Made by a program: the position numbers and the translations under genes | Shown: positions 25,501-37,852 of the stretch, piece after piece | How positions within the stretch are numbered: position 1 is the stretch's first letter | Layout of the letters: each line of letters begins with the position of its first letter | The notes under the pieces: model-generated | Seen by the model: the letters and a program-made list of their open reading frames with translations, nothing else | The model's database searches: none | What the model was told of the DNA's origin: nothing | Assembly (NCBI GenBank): GCA_001051155.2 | Contig: JYIP02000007.1 | Location: forward strand, 1,676,342 to 1,740,341 | DNA length: 64,000 nucleotides | From: Chrysoporthe austroafricana | Lineage: Eukaryota; Ascomycota; Sordariomycetes; Diaporthales; Cryphonectriaceae | Reading direction: 5' to 3'

Positions 25501-27130
25501 AATTTCGGGTATTTGCTAAGTACCGAGCCGAACTGTCTTCTAACGTACTCGTATTGTGGAAGCTATATTTCCTTATAGTTCCATAATCTATATTTCTTTA
25601 TATTATTTCGTGCCTGACCAATCTTTTATTAATCGATAGTTATTTATAGTTCTGGTTTGTCTTTAATTTTCGTCTGGAAGTTCAAAGTATCCGTAATTCT
25701 TCCTTATATTATAGCTTTCTTTCTTGCTTTAAAGGTATTTATAAGCCTGTTTGAGCGCATTTCCGTACTATCCTTAATAATTAAGTCTCTTCCTTTACTA
25801 ATAATTGCGACCTTTTTAATAAGTATAGCTTATTCCTATAAAATCTGGCCAATAGTCCAATCGATTCGAGGATTATGCTTCTTAAGCTAAGGTATTCCTA
25901 AGATTAATTCATGCTATGCCGTATCTATAATATCAAAAGTAACGTTCGTCGTAAGGCTTTAGATCAAGATAAGTAAGTAATCAGTTTCCATATCGATTAT
26001 ACTTAAGTTATATGCGACCGGTTTCCTTTTTACAGTATTGAGCTTGTAAGAATCCTTTTTCTATATTCAAGGAATTCGTTCCCTATTAACGATTTCTAGC
26101 GAAATAAAATTCCTTTATATGCCGCTATCCAATAATGCGCTATAACGTTATCCTTTAATATATATATCTAGAATGATATATTCCTCGTATTCTTTAGTAG
26201 TGGCATATAGGGATCTCGTAATCCTGATCGGCTATTATCTCATTACAGACAATCCTTCCCTTTTGGGGTTTTTTGGGCGCTTCTCGCCGCTTGCTATGCT
26301 AGCCTTTTTGCTTAAGCGTAGCTTCGCTACTAATTCTTCTCGATTTTCTGCAGCCTATACCATTCTTTAGCCTTATCTTATATATATATGGAACATATTA
26401 TTATATAGCATTATCCTTATATAGTTTTCTTATTTACGTATATTCGCGGACAATTATTAAGTAATCTTATATATGCGTTATTATTTTCGATATGCAAGAC
26501 TTTTCTGTATCTTTCTTTTTTTTCCGTAATAGAATGGATTAATTAGTCTTATTTCCTGAATAGGAACTAATCGTATTTAACTTTCTCGCTGAAATATATC
26601 TGGCAATTGTAGTAAATATAGCTAATCCAGGCAAGTTCGTAATAGCGAGAGTATAAGTAATTAATCCTTCTGTTTTCTTGGGATAAGCATCCGCTATTCT
26701 GAAATGGTATGCTTTGGAAAAATTCTTTTATCGTAAGCTTATAGATAATATATTCAACTTCCGTATATTTGGATATCTATCTGCTGCAATCCTAGCAATC
26801 CTTTTGCTAGTAATAGGCTATTTCTTCCGATAGTTCTTTATCGAGAGTTGGAATTAGTAGGTTATCTGGCTATTTATTAAAGTATATTAACTTTTCGATA
26901 ATATTGCTAGGTATCGGTAATTCTGGTTATATAATATCGATTTCTTCTTCTATTATGCTGCTTTATCGTCGTTCTAGATAATAATTCAAAGGGTATTTCC
27001 TTAAATCTTTCTCGCTTTGTAAAAGTCTTTCGCTAAAGCAATCGGAATCGCTATCCTGAATAATAGTATCGTAAAAGGGGCCTTTCCTGCTTATAGCGAA
27101 TTATCGTTATTTTTGAAGCTTGCATAAGAA
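22593..27130 (-). pseudogene. pol of element B: protease, reverse transcriptase, RNase H, integrase, chromodomain
   Basis: Read leftwards. The protease site LLDSG is encoded at about 26121-26135. The reverse transcriptase has the YFND version of the Y-x-D-D box at about 24804-24818, the second base of the Asp pair being preserved but the first changed to Asn. The integrase core is at 23585-23340, with DSILIMV and IISDRD as the first two acidic positions of a DD35E triad and NFWT after it. The chromodomain is at 22770-22596, with EVERIFKYC, EYFIKWKSYP and SWEPKSNL, a clear chromodomain match that defines a chromovirus. Scattered stops and a mutated catalytic Asp make it inactive. Confidence 0.85.
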
Positions 27131-27329
27131 CTATCCTGAATTTTCCTTTTCCGAAAAGTGCAGTACGCAATAATTTTAGTAGCAGGCTGTCCAGCTAAGG
27201 CTGCTATAATTAAAGTCCGCTGCTTATTCCGGTTGGATATTTTTGTTTAATTAATTGGGTTCCTGTCGTTATGCGACGTTAAGCTGCCTTTCCGGGACTA
27301 ATTTCCATTCCCGCTTCTTTCGTTCCTAA

Positions 27330-28207
27330 CGATAATTGCGGGCAATATATCCTTTCTTGCCGCAATTATAACAAATAACCCCTTTGCATTATTCTCGTAC
27401 GAAAGTATCTAGTTCTATAGGCTTAATATGCGTAATGCCCGAATAAGCTGTATTGTTTTTGCCTTTATATTAGAACTTGCGCTTCCTAATATTTGGTTAA
27501 TATTGCGGGGTAATGCTATAGTTCTTCTGCCATTATTACCGTTATTCGTATAGTCGGTTATCGATACGGATTGCTTTATTAATGAACTTATTAAGTTTCT
27601 CGGGTCGGTTTTCCTTATAAAATTCGTCCTTGATTTCTTCTTTAAGTCTTGCATAGTAAGTATTTATAAAGGGTTTATCCTTATAATCGAAATAGGCTAC
27701 GATTTGCCGGAATCTGGCTATATAATTTGTAGCTGAACTGGTTTATCGAAATGCCTCTAATTACCGTACCGCAATACGTTATTTGTCCGGGTTTCCAAAG
27801 GTTTTAGTAAAGGCTGATTCGAAATTGGCATAGCGCTGGAAGATGCGTCTGGTATCCTTTGAGCGAAGTTCTTTACTATTATTCAAGTAATTGCGGAAGG
27901 TCGGTTCCTATTACTGGAAGGCCGTTCTTTTGAAGCGACTTCTTGCAAAGTCGATCTTGTTATAAGTAGTTCTGAACTGGGTTCCGTAATGCTTGAAATA
28001 AGCCTTGAGTTGCATTAGGAAGGCCTGAAAGTCTTCCCGAATGCTTTTATAAAGGCCGGGTTTATCAAGCTTAAAAGCTTTAGCTTGCTAAAGGGTATTA
28101 AAGCGGATAACCTCGTTCTTGATTTCCTCGAGTTGTTAGTATAGAGCTATATTCTGCTGCTGGAATTGCTTATTGGTAAGGACGACCGGAATTTCTTCCT
28201 GAAGAGC
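27330..28207 (-). pseudogene. gag of element B
   Basis: Homologous to the gag of C at 28780-29650. The zinc-knuckle segment, with C-x2-C partly lost and YNCGKKGYIARNY retained, is encoded around 27395-27330. The start of the gene is separated from its 5' LTR by the insertion of element C, so gag is broken by that as well as by point mutations. Confidence 0.7.
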
Positions 28208-28212
28208 CGGGT

Positions 28213-28631
28213 TGTTATAACCCATCCAATACGCGTGATATAATAGGAACTAAGGAACTAATATCCCAATAGAAACCGTATATAAGCAGGTTATATAATC
28301 TAGGGTTAAGGTTGGGACTGACAGGACTATCGACAGTCCTATCGATATTACCCTAAACCGAAAAAATCGGCTACGGTCCTATCGATCCAAGATTGAAAAG
28401 CTAAATATATAAGGACATACTTGTTCGCAGTAAGTAAACTTAATATATAGTTTTCAGTTATCAATCTAAATATCAATTATACCTTATTATTGATAGCCCT
28501 ATTGGCTTATAAATATTGCGAAATACCCGTAAACCGTTCTGGGATTTAAGGCTATACTTAATACCGCTCTTATTAGCATAAACCCTTTGACCTTACAGTA
28601 TCTTTTAGGATTTGCTGCAGCATTTATAATA
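28213..28631 (+). repeat. 5' LTR of element C
   Basis: 419 bp, the same length as the 3' LTR. The U3 contains a degenerate telomere-like stretch, CGATAGGA-type inverted repeats and a TATATAAGG box. The R-U5 half ends in GCTGCAGCATTTATAATA. Confidence 0.92.
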
Positions 28632-28779
28632 TTTTAATAACTCTTATTTAAAATCGGTTTAATATATATTCTTTAAGCAATATCCAGGATATAATAGCGC
28701 TTTAAATCCCATTTTTGTCTAGCAACCAAATTCCTTAAGAAAAAATACTAATTATCCTTACTAATAAGCAATTCTAGTA

Positions 28780-29650
28780 ACAGAATATGGCCTTATACTA
28801 GCAACTTAAGGAAATCAAAAACGAGATTATCCGCTTTAACGCTTTCTAGCAAGCCAAAGCTTTCAAGCTCGATAAGCCAGGCCTTTATAAAAGCATTTGA
28901 AGAAACTTTTAGGCCTTCTTGATATAATTCAAAGCTTATTTCAAGTATTACGGAATCCAGTTCCGAATTACTTACGATAAGATCGATTTCGCAAGAAGCT
29001 ATCTCGAAAGGATAGCTTTCCAGTAATAGGAACTAACTTTCCGCAACTATTTGGATAATAGTAAAGAATTCTGCTCGGAAAATACTAAACGTATCTTCCA
29101 GCATTATGCTAATTTCGAATTAGCCTTTACTAAGACTTTTGGAAATCCGGACGAGCGACGCATTGCAATACGGCAATTAGAGGCATTTCGACAAACCGGT
29201 TCGGCTGCAAACTATACGGCCAAATTTCGGCAAATCGTAACCCACTTTAATTACGAGAACGAACCTTTTATAGATACTTATTACGCGGGATTTAAAGAAG
29301 AAATCAAAAACGAACTCTATAAGGAAAACCGACCCGAAAAACTTAATGAATTCATTAATAAAGCAGTCCGAATCGATAATAGACTATACGAATAATAATA
29401 ATAATAGCAAAAGAATTATAATATTACTTTGCAATACTAGCCAAATATTGGGAAATGCAAGTTTTAGCATAAAAATAAGAATAGCATAGCCTATTCGAGC
29501 ATTATATATGCTAGACTTATAGAACTAAATACTTTCGTATGCGAATAATGCAAAGGGATTACTTATTATAATTGCGGCAAGAAAAGCTATATCGCCCGCA
29601 ATTATTAATAAGAACGAAAGAAGCGAGAATAGAAGCTAGTCCCAGAAAAA
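28780..29650 (+). pseudogene. gag of element C
   Basis: A retrotransposon capsid gene. The longest intact run is 29051-29395, with the capsid-like segment AFTKTFGNPDERRIAIRQL and the sequence QLEAFRQTGSAANYTAKFRQ, the pattern of the Retrotrans_gag family. A degenerate zinc knuckle (YNCGKKSYIARNY) lies near 29565-29610. Stops replacing Gln codons break the frame on both sides. Confidence 0.8.
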
Positions 29651-30566
29651 CAGCTCAGTATTGCTTAATAGCAAGAACTTAATTAGCTGGATAAAAATAT
29701 CTAACCGGAATAAGCAGCAAACCCTAATTATAACAGCTTTAGCTGGATAGCCTGCTATTAAGATTATTATATATTGCATTTTTCGGCAAAAGAAAGTTTG
29801 GGATAGTTCTTATATAAGCTCTAAAGATAATAATAGCTCGCTATAAGCAAAAAAAGCTCACTTTACGATACGGTTATCCAGGATAATAATTCCGATTATT
29901 CTAGCAAAAGACTTTTATAGAACGAAAAAGATTTGGGAAAATACCCCTTAAATTATTATTTAGAACGATAATGGAATAATATAGTAGAAAAAGAAATCGG
30001 CATTATATAAACCAAATTACTGATACCCAGTAATATTATCGAAAAATCGATATATCCCGATAAATAGCCAGATAACCTATTAATTCCAATTTTCGATAAA
30101 GAACTGTCAAAAGAAATAGCCTATTATTAGCAAAAAGATTGCTAGGATTGCAGTAAATGAATGTCCAAACATACAGAAATAGAATATATTATTTATAAGC
30201 TTACGATAAAAGAACTTTTCTAAAATATACTATTTCAAAATAGCAAATGCTTATCCTAAGAAAACGGAAGGATTAGTTATTTATACCCTCGTTATTACGA
30301 ACTTGCCTAAATTAATTGTATTTATTATAATTGCTAAATATATTTTAGCAAGAAAATTAAATACGATTGGTTTTTATTCAGGGAATGAAATTAATTGATT
30401 TATCCCGTTACGGAAGAAAGAGAAAGATATAAAAAAGTCTTATATATCGAAAATAATAATGCATATATAGGGCTACCCGACAATTGCCTACGAATATGCA
30501 TCGATAGGAAAACTATATAGGGATAATGCTATGTAATAGCATATTCTATATATATACAAGACAAAA

Positions 30567-33500
30567 TCAAAAAATAGTATAGGCTGCAGAAAATCGAAAA
30601 GAATTAGCAGCAAGGCTACGCTTAAGCAAAAAAGCTAGCATAGCAAGCGGCAAGAAACGCTCAGGAAACCCCAAAAGGGAAAGATTGCTTATAACGGAAT
30701 AATAGCCGATCAGGATTACGAGGTCTCTATGCGCTATTATTAAGGAAAACGAAAAATATATTATTCTGGACGCATATATTAAAAGACAATAATATGGCGC
30801 ATTAATGGATAGTAATGCGCAAAGAAATTTCATCTTGCTAGAAATTGTTAATAGGGAACGAATCCCCTGAATGCAAAAAAAAGGTCTTTACAAGCTTAAT
30901 ACTATAGAAAGAAAACCGGTTATATATAACCTAAATATAATTAATATGGAAACTGATTACTTACTTATCTCGATTCAAAGCCTTACGATAAACGTTACTT
31001 TTAATATTACAGATATAGCATAGCATAAGTTAATCTTAAAAATACTTTGGCTTAAAAAGCATAACTTTCGAATCGATTGGACTACTAGCTAGATTTTATA
31101 GGAATAAGCCGTACTTACTGAAAAGGTTATAATTATCAGTAAAAGAAAAGACTTAGTTATTAAAGACAGTATAAGAGAAATGCGCTCAAACAGGCTCGTA
31201 AATACCCTTAAAGCAGGAAAGCAAGCTGCGATACAGGGAAGGGTTACGAATACTTTAAACCCTTAAACGAAAGTTGGAAACGAACCAAAATTACAAGTAA
31301 CTATCGATTAGCAAAGACTTGGTCAAATACGAAGCAATATAAAGAAATATGGATTATGGAATTATAAAGAAATATAGCTTTTATAATACGAGTATGCCAA
31401 AAAACAGTTCGGCTTAATACTTAGCAAATACCCGAAACTGCTAGAAGCAAGAAAGCCTTAGAAATAAAAAGCTAGCGAGGCAAGATATGTATAATAGTAC
31501 TTTATATTCCTATAAATTGCAGAAAACAAGGAAAGACCGTTACTAGATCTCAAAAACGTGCTGCAAGAATATTACGAATTCAAAAAACTATAGCAAAGGA
31601 AATTCGATAACGGCCTATTAGAATATAGCCCTTTCGATTACGAAATCCTATTAAAAGAAAGGGCAAAGCTACAAAACTACTTTATTTATAAGCTTAACCA
31701 AGCAAAATTCAAGGCATTCAAGGAATATATTAAGGAAAACCTCAAAAGAAGTTATATATAGAAATTACGATTACTAGCAAGATACCCAATCCTATTTGTT
31801 CCAAAGAAGAACGGCAAATTACGACTTTGCGTAAACTATCGATAGCTTAACGATATTACAATCAAGAATCGGTATCCCCTACCGCTAATAGGAGAAATGC
31901 GAAACCGATTAATAGGAGCAAAATAGTTTACTATTCTGGACTTTAAAGAAGGATATTACTATATTCGGATTAGGGAAAACGATATCTAGAAAATAGCTTT
32001 CCGAATTCATTACGGATATTTTGAATACGTAATCTTACTTTTTGGATTGACTAATGCACTCGTATCTTTCCAAGAAATGATTAACGATATCTTTCGCGAA
32101 TATCTGAATACTATTGTTATTATCTATTTCGATAATATCTTTATTTACTCAAAAAACCTTATAATGTATAAATAATATATATAGCAAGTATTCCAAATAT
32201 TATAAGATAACAAATTCTTCGTAAAACCAACCAAATGCTAATTTTACCGATAGAAAGTCGATTACTTAAGCTATATTATCGAACTAGGATAAATTAGCAT
32301 ACAGAAAAATAAAGTTTAAGCAATAAAAGAATGGCCAATATTAGAAAAAACTAAAGAAGTCAAAGCATTTCTCGGCTATGCTAACTTCTATTAATAATTC
32401 ATCCGAAATTATAGCAAGATTATATAATTATTTATAAATCTTATAAAGAAAGATTACAAATTTGAATGGATTAAGGAAATGCAAAAGGCATTTGACGAGA
32501 TCAAAAAACGAATTATATCAAAACCTATATTTTGCGAAGCAAACTCAAATAAACCATTTGAAATTGAAACCGATATATTGGATTACGCATTTAGCGGATA
32601 ATTAAGCTAACGAGATAACCAAGGATATCTTAAGATCGTAAGCAATTTCTCAAAAAAGTTAAATAGCTCAGAGATCAATTATAGCATTCCAGACAAAAAG
32701 CTTATAGCAATTGTAAAAGCATTCGAAAAATAGCAATACTACTTAATCGGAATAAAATATCAAATAATAATGCATTCAGATTATAAAAACCTAATAACGT
32801 TTATAATAACAAAAATCTTAAACAAACAATAAGTCAGATAAGCAGAATTTCTCTTACAATTCGACTTAAAAATCGTATATTGCAAAGGATTAGAAAATAG
32901 CAAAGCAAATGCATTTAGCAAATAAGCAGATTACTAAAGCATAAAATCCAAAAAATTACAGAATATCTTTAGGCAGGATAAAGATAGCAGCCTTATAAAC
33001 GAAGCAAAAAAGCTTAATATAATTATCAGAATCAATAATAAATAAAAGAAGCCAGAAGATATAATTATTAGGGAATAAAACGAATATATTAAGACCATGC
33101 ATAATATACTTGCATACGGCTATTAAGGAATCAGAGCTATTTACGAAAGGATTAAGAGATATTGGAATTTATTAGGATTCAGATAAAGGATTGAAAATAT
33201 CTTACGAGAATGCAATAGCTGCAAGAAGAATAAAATCGAATATTATAAGCCTTATAGACTGCTCTAACTATTCCCTATCCCGATAACGGTTTAGTAATCT
33301 ATTAGCTGGGATTTTATTACTAAGCTATTCTTCTTACGAAAACCTTTAATTAAAATGCAATATAATAGCATTTTAGTAATAGTTTGCAAACTGAGCAAGT
33401 ATGCTTATTTCTTCCTTTATAAAGAAAGCAGTATAGCAGAAAATTTCGTATATATATTTCTGAAAACGGTTATAGCCAATTATAGCATGCCCAGAAAAAT

Positions 33501-34345
33501 CATTTCCGATAAAGATAGAAAGTTCGTATCAAACTTCTGGACCTTACTTACGAAGCTATTCGGAATATAATAAAAAATATTTATAGCATTTTACTTACAA
33601 ACGGATAGACAAATAGAAAGGACTAACCAGGTTATCAAGCAATATCTGCAATATTACGTAAATTATGAATAAGATAACTGGGTTAATTTCTTACTTCTAA
33701 TACAATTTGCATATAATAGCGCAAATATAAGCATAATAAAGAAATTACTATTCTATATACTTTACGGTTATAACCCGATAGCCTATTACGATAAAATATT
33801 AGGAATAAATATAAAAGCTGCAGAAAAACGAATTAGAAGAATTAAGAAAGTTCAAGAAAAATTCCAGAAAGAACTGAAATTCGTATAAGAAAGAATAACG
33901 AGATATGCTAATTCCAAAAGGATTGAAAGACCAATCCTATAGGAAAGGGATAAAGTTTACCTTATTCGACGAAAAGAATATATCAAAATAACGAAACCCT
34001 TTCACTTATTAGATTATAAAAAACTAAGATTATTCAAAATTTTAAAGAAAGTTTCAGATATTAATTTCGAATTCGTACTATTCTATAGAATGAAAATCCA
34101 CCCAGTATTCCATATTTCGTTCCTCGAACTAATACCTAAATTAATTAGTATAGATAAAATTATCCAAATCGAAAGTAACGAACCAGAATACAAGATCGAA
34201 CGAATTCTTAAATATTGCGAACCAAATTACGATCCCGAATACTTTATCAAATGGAAAAGCTATCCAGTAAGCGAAAACTCGTAAGAACCAAAGACTAATT
34301 TACGAAATATATTCCGGGCATTAGCAGATTATTTAAACAAATAAT
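30567..34345 (+). pseudogene. pol of element C
   Basis: The protease site reads LMDSN at 30802-30816, the Gly of DSG having become Asn. The reverse transcriptase spans about 31780-32170, with VNYR, LDFKEGYYYIR, FGLTNA and a YFDN box at 32125-32136, in which the second catalytic Asp is Asn. RNase H follows to about 32940. The integrase core starts at 33355 with NSILVIV (first acidic position lost) and IISDKD. The chromodomain at about 34180-34345 has KIERILKYC, EYFIKWKSYP and a stop where Trp is expected before EPK. The domain order is the Ty3/gypsy order. Many stops make it inactive. Confidence 0.85.
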
Positions 34346-34403
34346 AATAAAAAGGAATATAAAGAAATTACGTACTAAATTTAAAAAGGATAGGGAATGC
34401 TAG

Positions 34404-34902
34404 AAGGACTAGCTATTCTTGGGAAATCAAATTCCCGATCCAATACTGGCCAATCAAAATCGGAACCGAATTGTTACAGAACGATATCCAAATCGAAACT
34501 TTCGGGAAAAGGATTTTCAAGAATTAAGGACTTTACATTCCGATATTCCGCCGCAGCCCTATAACATTCCTTTTCGGCTTTTTCAGCCTCAATACATTCC
34601 AATTCCTTAATAATATCGAAACCCCAGCATACGATACGTGCTATCTTAGAAGCTTATAAACGATATTGCAACTGCAAGCGCTGCATTTTGGCATTGGCAG
34701 CTATCGCCTTTTCCTCGGCACGATCTAGCTCGGCTTCCATTTTGGAATGCTATAAGGTAATCTTGCGCATCTGTACCGGAATCAAGTTATGCATATCGCA
34801 ACCTTTTTTCTTGGAACGAACGCATTTAGCATAACGGGAAGAATCTTCCTCAGAAGCTATATATAGGATTTTCCGGTCCTTATAAGACGAATAAGCAAGC
34901 AT
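34404..34902 (-). pseudogene. Antisense Zn2Cys6-like/coiled-coil gene of element C
   Basis: Opposite to pol. From the ATG at 34902 the frame runs to about 34404 with three internal stops, each at a position where Gln is expected. Tyr replaces Cys at YSSYKDRKILY, while YAKCVRSKKKGC keeps the second triad partly intact. A coiled coil follows with KMEAELDRAEEKAIAA and IEAEKAEKE, then NPFPESFDLD and a QFGSDFDWPV-like end. It aligns along its length with the copies in G, B and E, so it is a gene of the element and not a chance frame. Confidence 0.7.
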
Positions 34903-35083
34903 AACGATATTCCGATAGAAAATTGAGGACCAGAGAGAAAGAGACTATTCGGTTTTCTTGGAATAAAACTTAGAAACCTTATTCGATATCTCGATTAGGA
35001 AAGTACGATAATAGGAATAAGGAAGGGATAAGAGAGATTTACGAAAGATCGTTAAAGGATAACGATCTATAAAGAAAGGATAG

Positions 35084-35502
35084 TATTATAACCTATCCAA
35101 TACGCGTAATATAATGGGAACTAGGGAACTAATATTTCAATAGAAACCGTATATAAGCAGGTTATATAATTTAGGGTTAGGGTTAGGACCGATAGGATTG
35201 TCGATAGTCCTATCGATATTACCCTGGACCGAAAGGATCGGTTACGGTCTTATCGATCCAAAACTGAAAAGCTAGGTATATAAGGACGTATTCGTTCGCA
35301 ATAAGTAAACCTAATATATAGTTTTCAGTTATTAATCTAAATATTAATTGTACTTTACTATTGATAGCCCTATTGGCTTATGAATATTGCGAAATACCCG
35401 TAAACCGTCCTGGGATTTAAGGCTATACTTGGTACCGCTCTTGTTAGCATAAACCCTTTGACCTTACAGTATCTCTTAGGATTTGCTGCAGCGTTCATAA
35501 TA
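35084..35502 (+). repeat. 3' LTR of element C
   Basis: 419 bp. It keeps TTAGGGTTAGGGTTAGG in U3, followed by an 8-bp inverted repeat CGATAGGA...TCCTATCG and a TATATAAGG box. The 5' LTR has the same block with transitions. Confidence 0.92.
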
Positions 35503-35600
35503 CGGGTTATTAGAAGAAGACGGAATCTGGGGCGCTATCGTATTTCGGGTATTGCCCAAAGGGTATATACTGAACCGTTCTTGAATAAGAGTTATCAAAA

Positions 35601-36014
35601 TATTATAAACGCTGCAGCAATCCTAGGATACGCCGTAGAGTTAAAGGGTTTATGCTAATAAGAGCGGTACTAAGTATAAGCCTTGAATACCGAAATATTT
35701 CAATAGGGTTCGAATACAATATTTATAAGCCAATATGGCTATCAATAGTAGGGTCCAATTGATATTTAGATTGACGACTGAAGAACTATTTATCTATCCG
35801 ACTAGTAATCCTTCCAGCCTTATATATCTAATCCCTTAATCCTTGGCTTATGGTTGCTTACCGGGGCTTGCTGCTGCTTACTGAGTCTCGGTAAGCTGGG
35901 CTAAGCCCTAATAACCCTAACCCTAGGTTACGTAATCTCTGCGGGGTATGCATTCCCATTGTCTGGCTTGGGTCCTATTCGGGGTTTTTTCCTTCTGCAT
36001 ATTGGTTTATAACA
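35601..36014 (-). repeat. 5' LTR of element B
   Basis: 414 bp, ending in TTATAACA, followed by the target duplication ACTTT. The 93-bp leader of B lies between it and the nested element C (35508-35600). Confidence 0.92.
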
Positions 36015-37593
36015 ACTTTCTTTTGCTAAGAAATACAGTAAGCAATAATCCTAATAGCAAGCTATTTAGCTTATGCTATTATAATTAAAGTCCGCTGCTT
36101 ATTCTGATTAAATATTATTATTTAGCTAATTAGTTCTTATCGCTAAGCAATATTAACTTATCTTTCCAAAACTAGCTTCCATTCTCGCTTCTTCTTCTCT
36201 TAATAGCAATTATAAGCAATATGCCCTTTCTTATTACAATTATAATAAGTAATTCTTTTGCATTATTCTTGCATAAAAGCATTTAATTCTATAAGTCCGG
36301 TATATATTATGCCCAAATAAGCTATGCTATTCCGGTTATTATATTGGAATTTGCATTTTCTAGAATTAAATTAATGCCGAAAAGTATTATTATAATTCTT
36401 TTATTATTATTATTTTCGTTCGTAAAGCCGATTATCGATATAAACGGCTTTATTAATAAATTTATTAAATTTCTCGAATTAATTTTCCTTATAAAATTCG
36501 TCCTTGATTTCTTCCTTAAATCCTGTATAATAAGCATTTATAAAAGGCTTATTTTCATAATCGAAATAAGCAATAATTTATTTAAATTTAGCCATATAAT
36601 TTATTGCTAATTCTATTTGCTGAAATGCTTCTAATTGCTATATTATAATATATCGCTTATTTAAATTTCCGAAAGTTTTAATAAAGGCTTTTTTGAAATT
36701 GGAATAGTATTAGAAAATACATTTGGTATTTTCGGAACGGAATGCATTATCGTTATCCAAGTAATTGCGAAAAGTAAGTTCTTATTATTGGAATGTTATT
36801 CTTTTGAATCGGCTTCTTGCGAAATCGATTTTGTTATAAGTAATCCTGAATTGAATATTATAATGCTTAAAATAGGCCTTAAGTTATATTAAAAAGGCCT
36901 GAAAGTTCCCGCAAATGCTTTTATAAGGTCCGGGCTTATTAAGCTTGAAAGCCTTGGCCTATTAAAGGGCATTAAGGCAGAAAATTTCGTTCTTGATTTT
37001 TTCGAACTATTAATATAGAGCTATATTTTGTTCCTGGAATTGTTCGTTAATAAAGATAACCGGGTTTCTTTCCTGAAAGGCCTGGTTGCTAGAAAAAGAT
37101 AAGGTTTGAAACGCTATCGTATTTCTGGTATTGCTTAAAAGGTATATATTAAACCGTTCTTAAATAAGAATTATCAAAATATTATAAATACTATAGCAAT
37201 CCTGAAATATACTATAGGGTTAAAGGGTTTATACTAGCAAAAGCAGTACTAAATATAACTTTAAGTATAGAAATACGCTTTATTAAATATTGCAATATTT
37301 ATAAGTTTTATATAACTATTAATAATAAAGTCCAATTGATATTTAAATTGATAATTGAAAAGCTATTGCTATTTATCTAATAAATATTTAGTCTTTATAT
37401 ATCCAGCTTTTCAATATAAGATTATTAGCTTATCAAATAAGCTAGTAAGCCTGGCTCGCTAGCTTATTTAATAATCCAATAATCTTTATTTTATTTAATT
37501 ATAATCCTAATTTATATAAGTATTTGTTGGGTTTTGCAATTAAGCCTGAAAATCTTAATACCGAATAAGCCGTTCTAAATAGCTTTAATACTA
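36015..37593 (-). mobile_element. Chromovirus element G, 5' part (gag and 5' LTR)
   Basis: This continues element G where it broke at 21405: sequence homologous to 27130-28200 of B runs from 36020 to about 37100. It includes the degenerate zinc knuckle region near 36200-36270, gag, and a leader matching 35508-35600. The 5' LTR starts with TATTATAAATAC at 37180 and runs to the family A insertion at 37594, with its own U3 inverted repeats around AGCTTAT/ATAAGCT. Confidence 0.8.
37180..37593 (-). repeat. 5' LTR of element G, cut by the family A insertion
   Basis: Aligns with the B, C and E LTRs in its R-U5 half and with 48252-48585 in its U3 half. The last about 30 bp (the CCTGGTTTGTATATTAATTTATAACA end) are not present before the family A LTR. 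Confidence 0.75.
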
Positions 37594-37802
37594 TTAATAG
37601 CAAAACCTATAAATAAAGTAAATTCGTAATGGATTCGCTTAGTAAATCTATAATAAATCCCTTAATAAATACGCAATAAATTTATTAAATGGATACTATA
37701 CCCTTACCGGGAGGCTTATATAATGCCTTAATAAGCTTTAGCATAATTCACTTTCTTAAGAAAATTATACTTTATAATATATTTCAGTACGTTTATTATC
37801 AA
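37594..37802 (+). repeat. 5' LTR of family A element
   Basis: 209 bp, equal in length to the 3' copy and more heavily mutated: GG and TGA positions of the right LTR are AA and TAA here. Confidence 0.9.
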
Positions 37803-37852
37803 TTAATAGCTATGCTTTGTACGCTTTTGCTATATAATCGGGTTTCGATTAT

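Larger units (their letters stand above)
28213..35502 (+). mobile_element. Chromovirus element C, nested in B
   Basis: 7290 bp, with 419-bp LTRs at 28213-28631 and 35084-35502 and a perfect 5-bp target duplication CGGGT (28208-28212 and 35503-35507). Termini are TGTTATAAC... and ...ATAATA (RIP-altered ATAACA). Order on the plus strand: LTR, gag, protease, reverse transcriptase, RNase H, integrase, chromodomain, an antisense gene, the purine tract AAAGAAAGGA at 35071-35080, LTR. It is in the opposite orientation to B and must have inserted after B. Confidence 0.92.
21406..36014 (-). mobile_element. Chromovirus element B, nested in G and carrying nested C
   Basis: Bounded by 414-bp LTRs at 21406-21819 and 35601-36014, flanked by perfect 5-bp target duplications ACTTT (21401-21405 and 36015-36019), with TGTTATAAAC...GTTTATAACA termini. 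The internal region reads on the minus strand: leader 35600-35508, then the inserted element C, then gag, pol, the antisense gene and a purine-rich tract (complement of 21820-21833) abutting the 3' LTR. Without C the element is about 7.3 kb. It keeps more G+C than G or A and its frames have fewer stops, so it is younger than G. Both LTRs match base for base in length. Confidence 0.9.
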
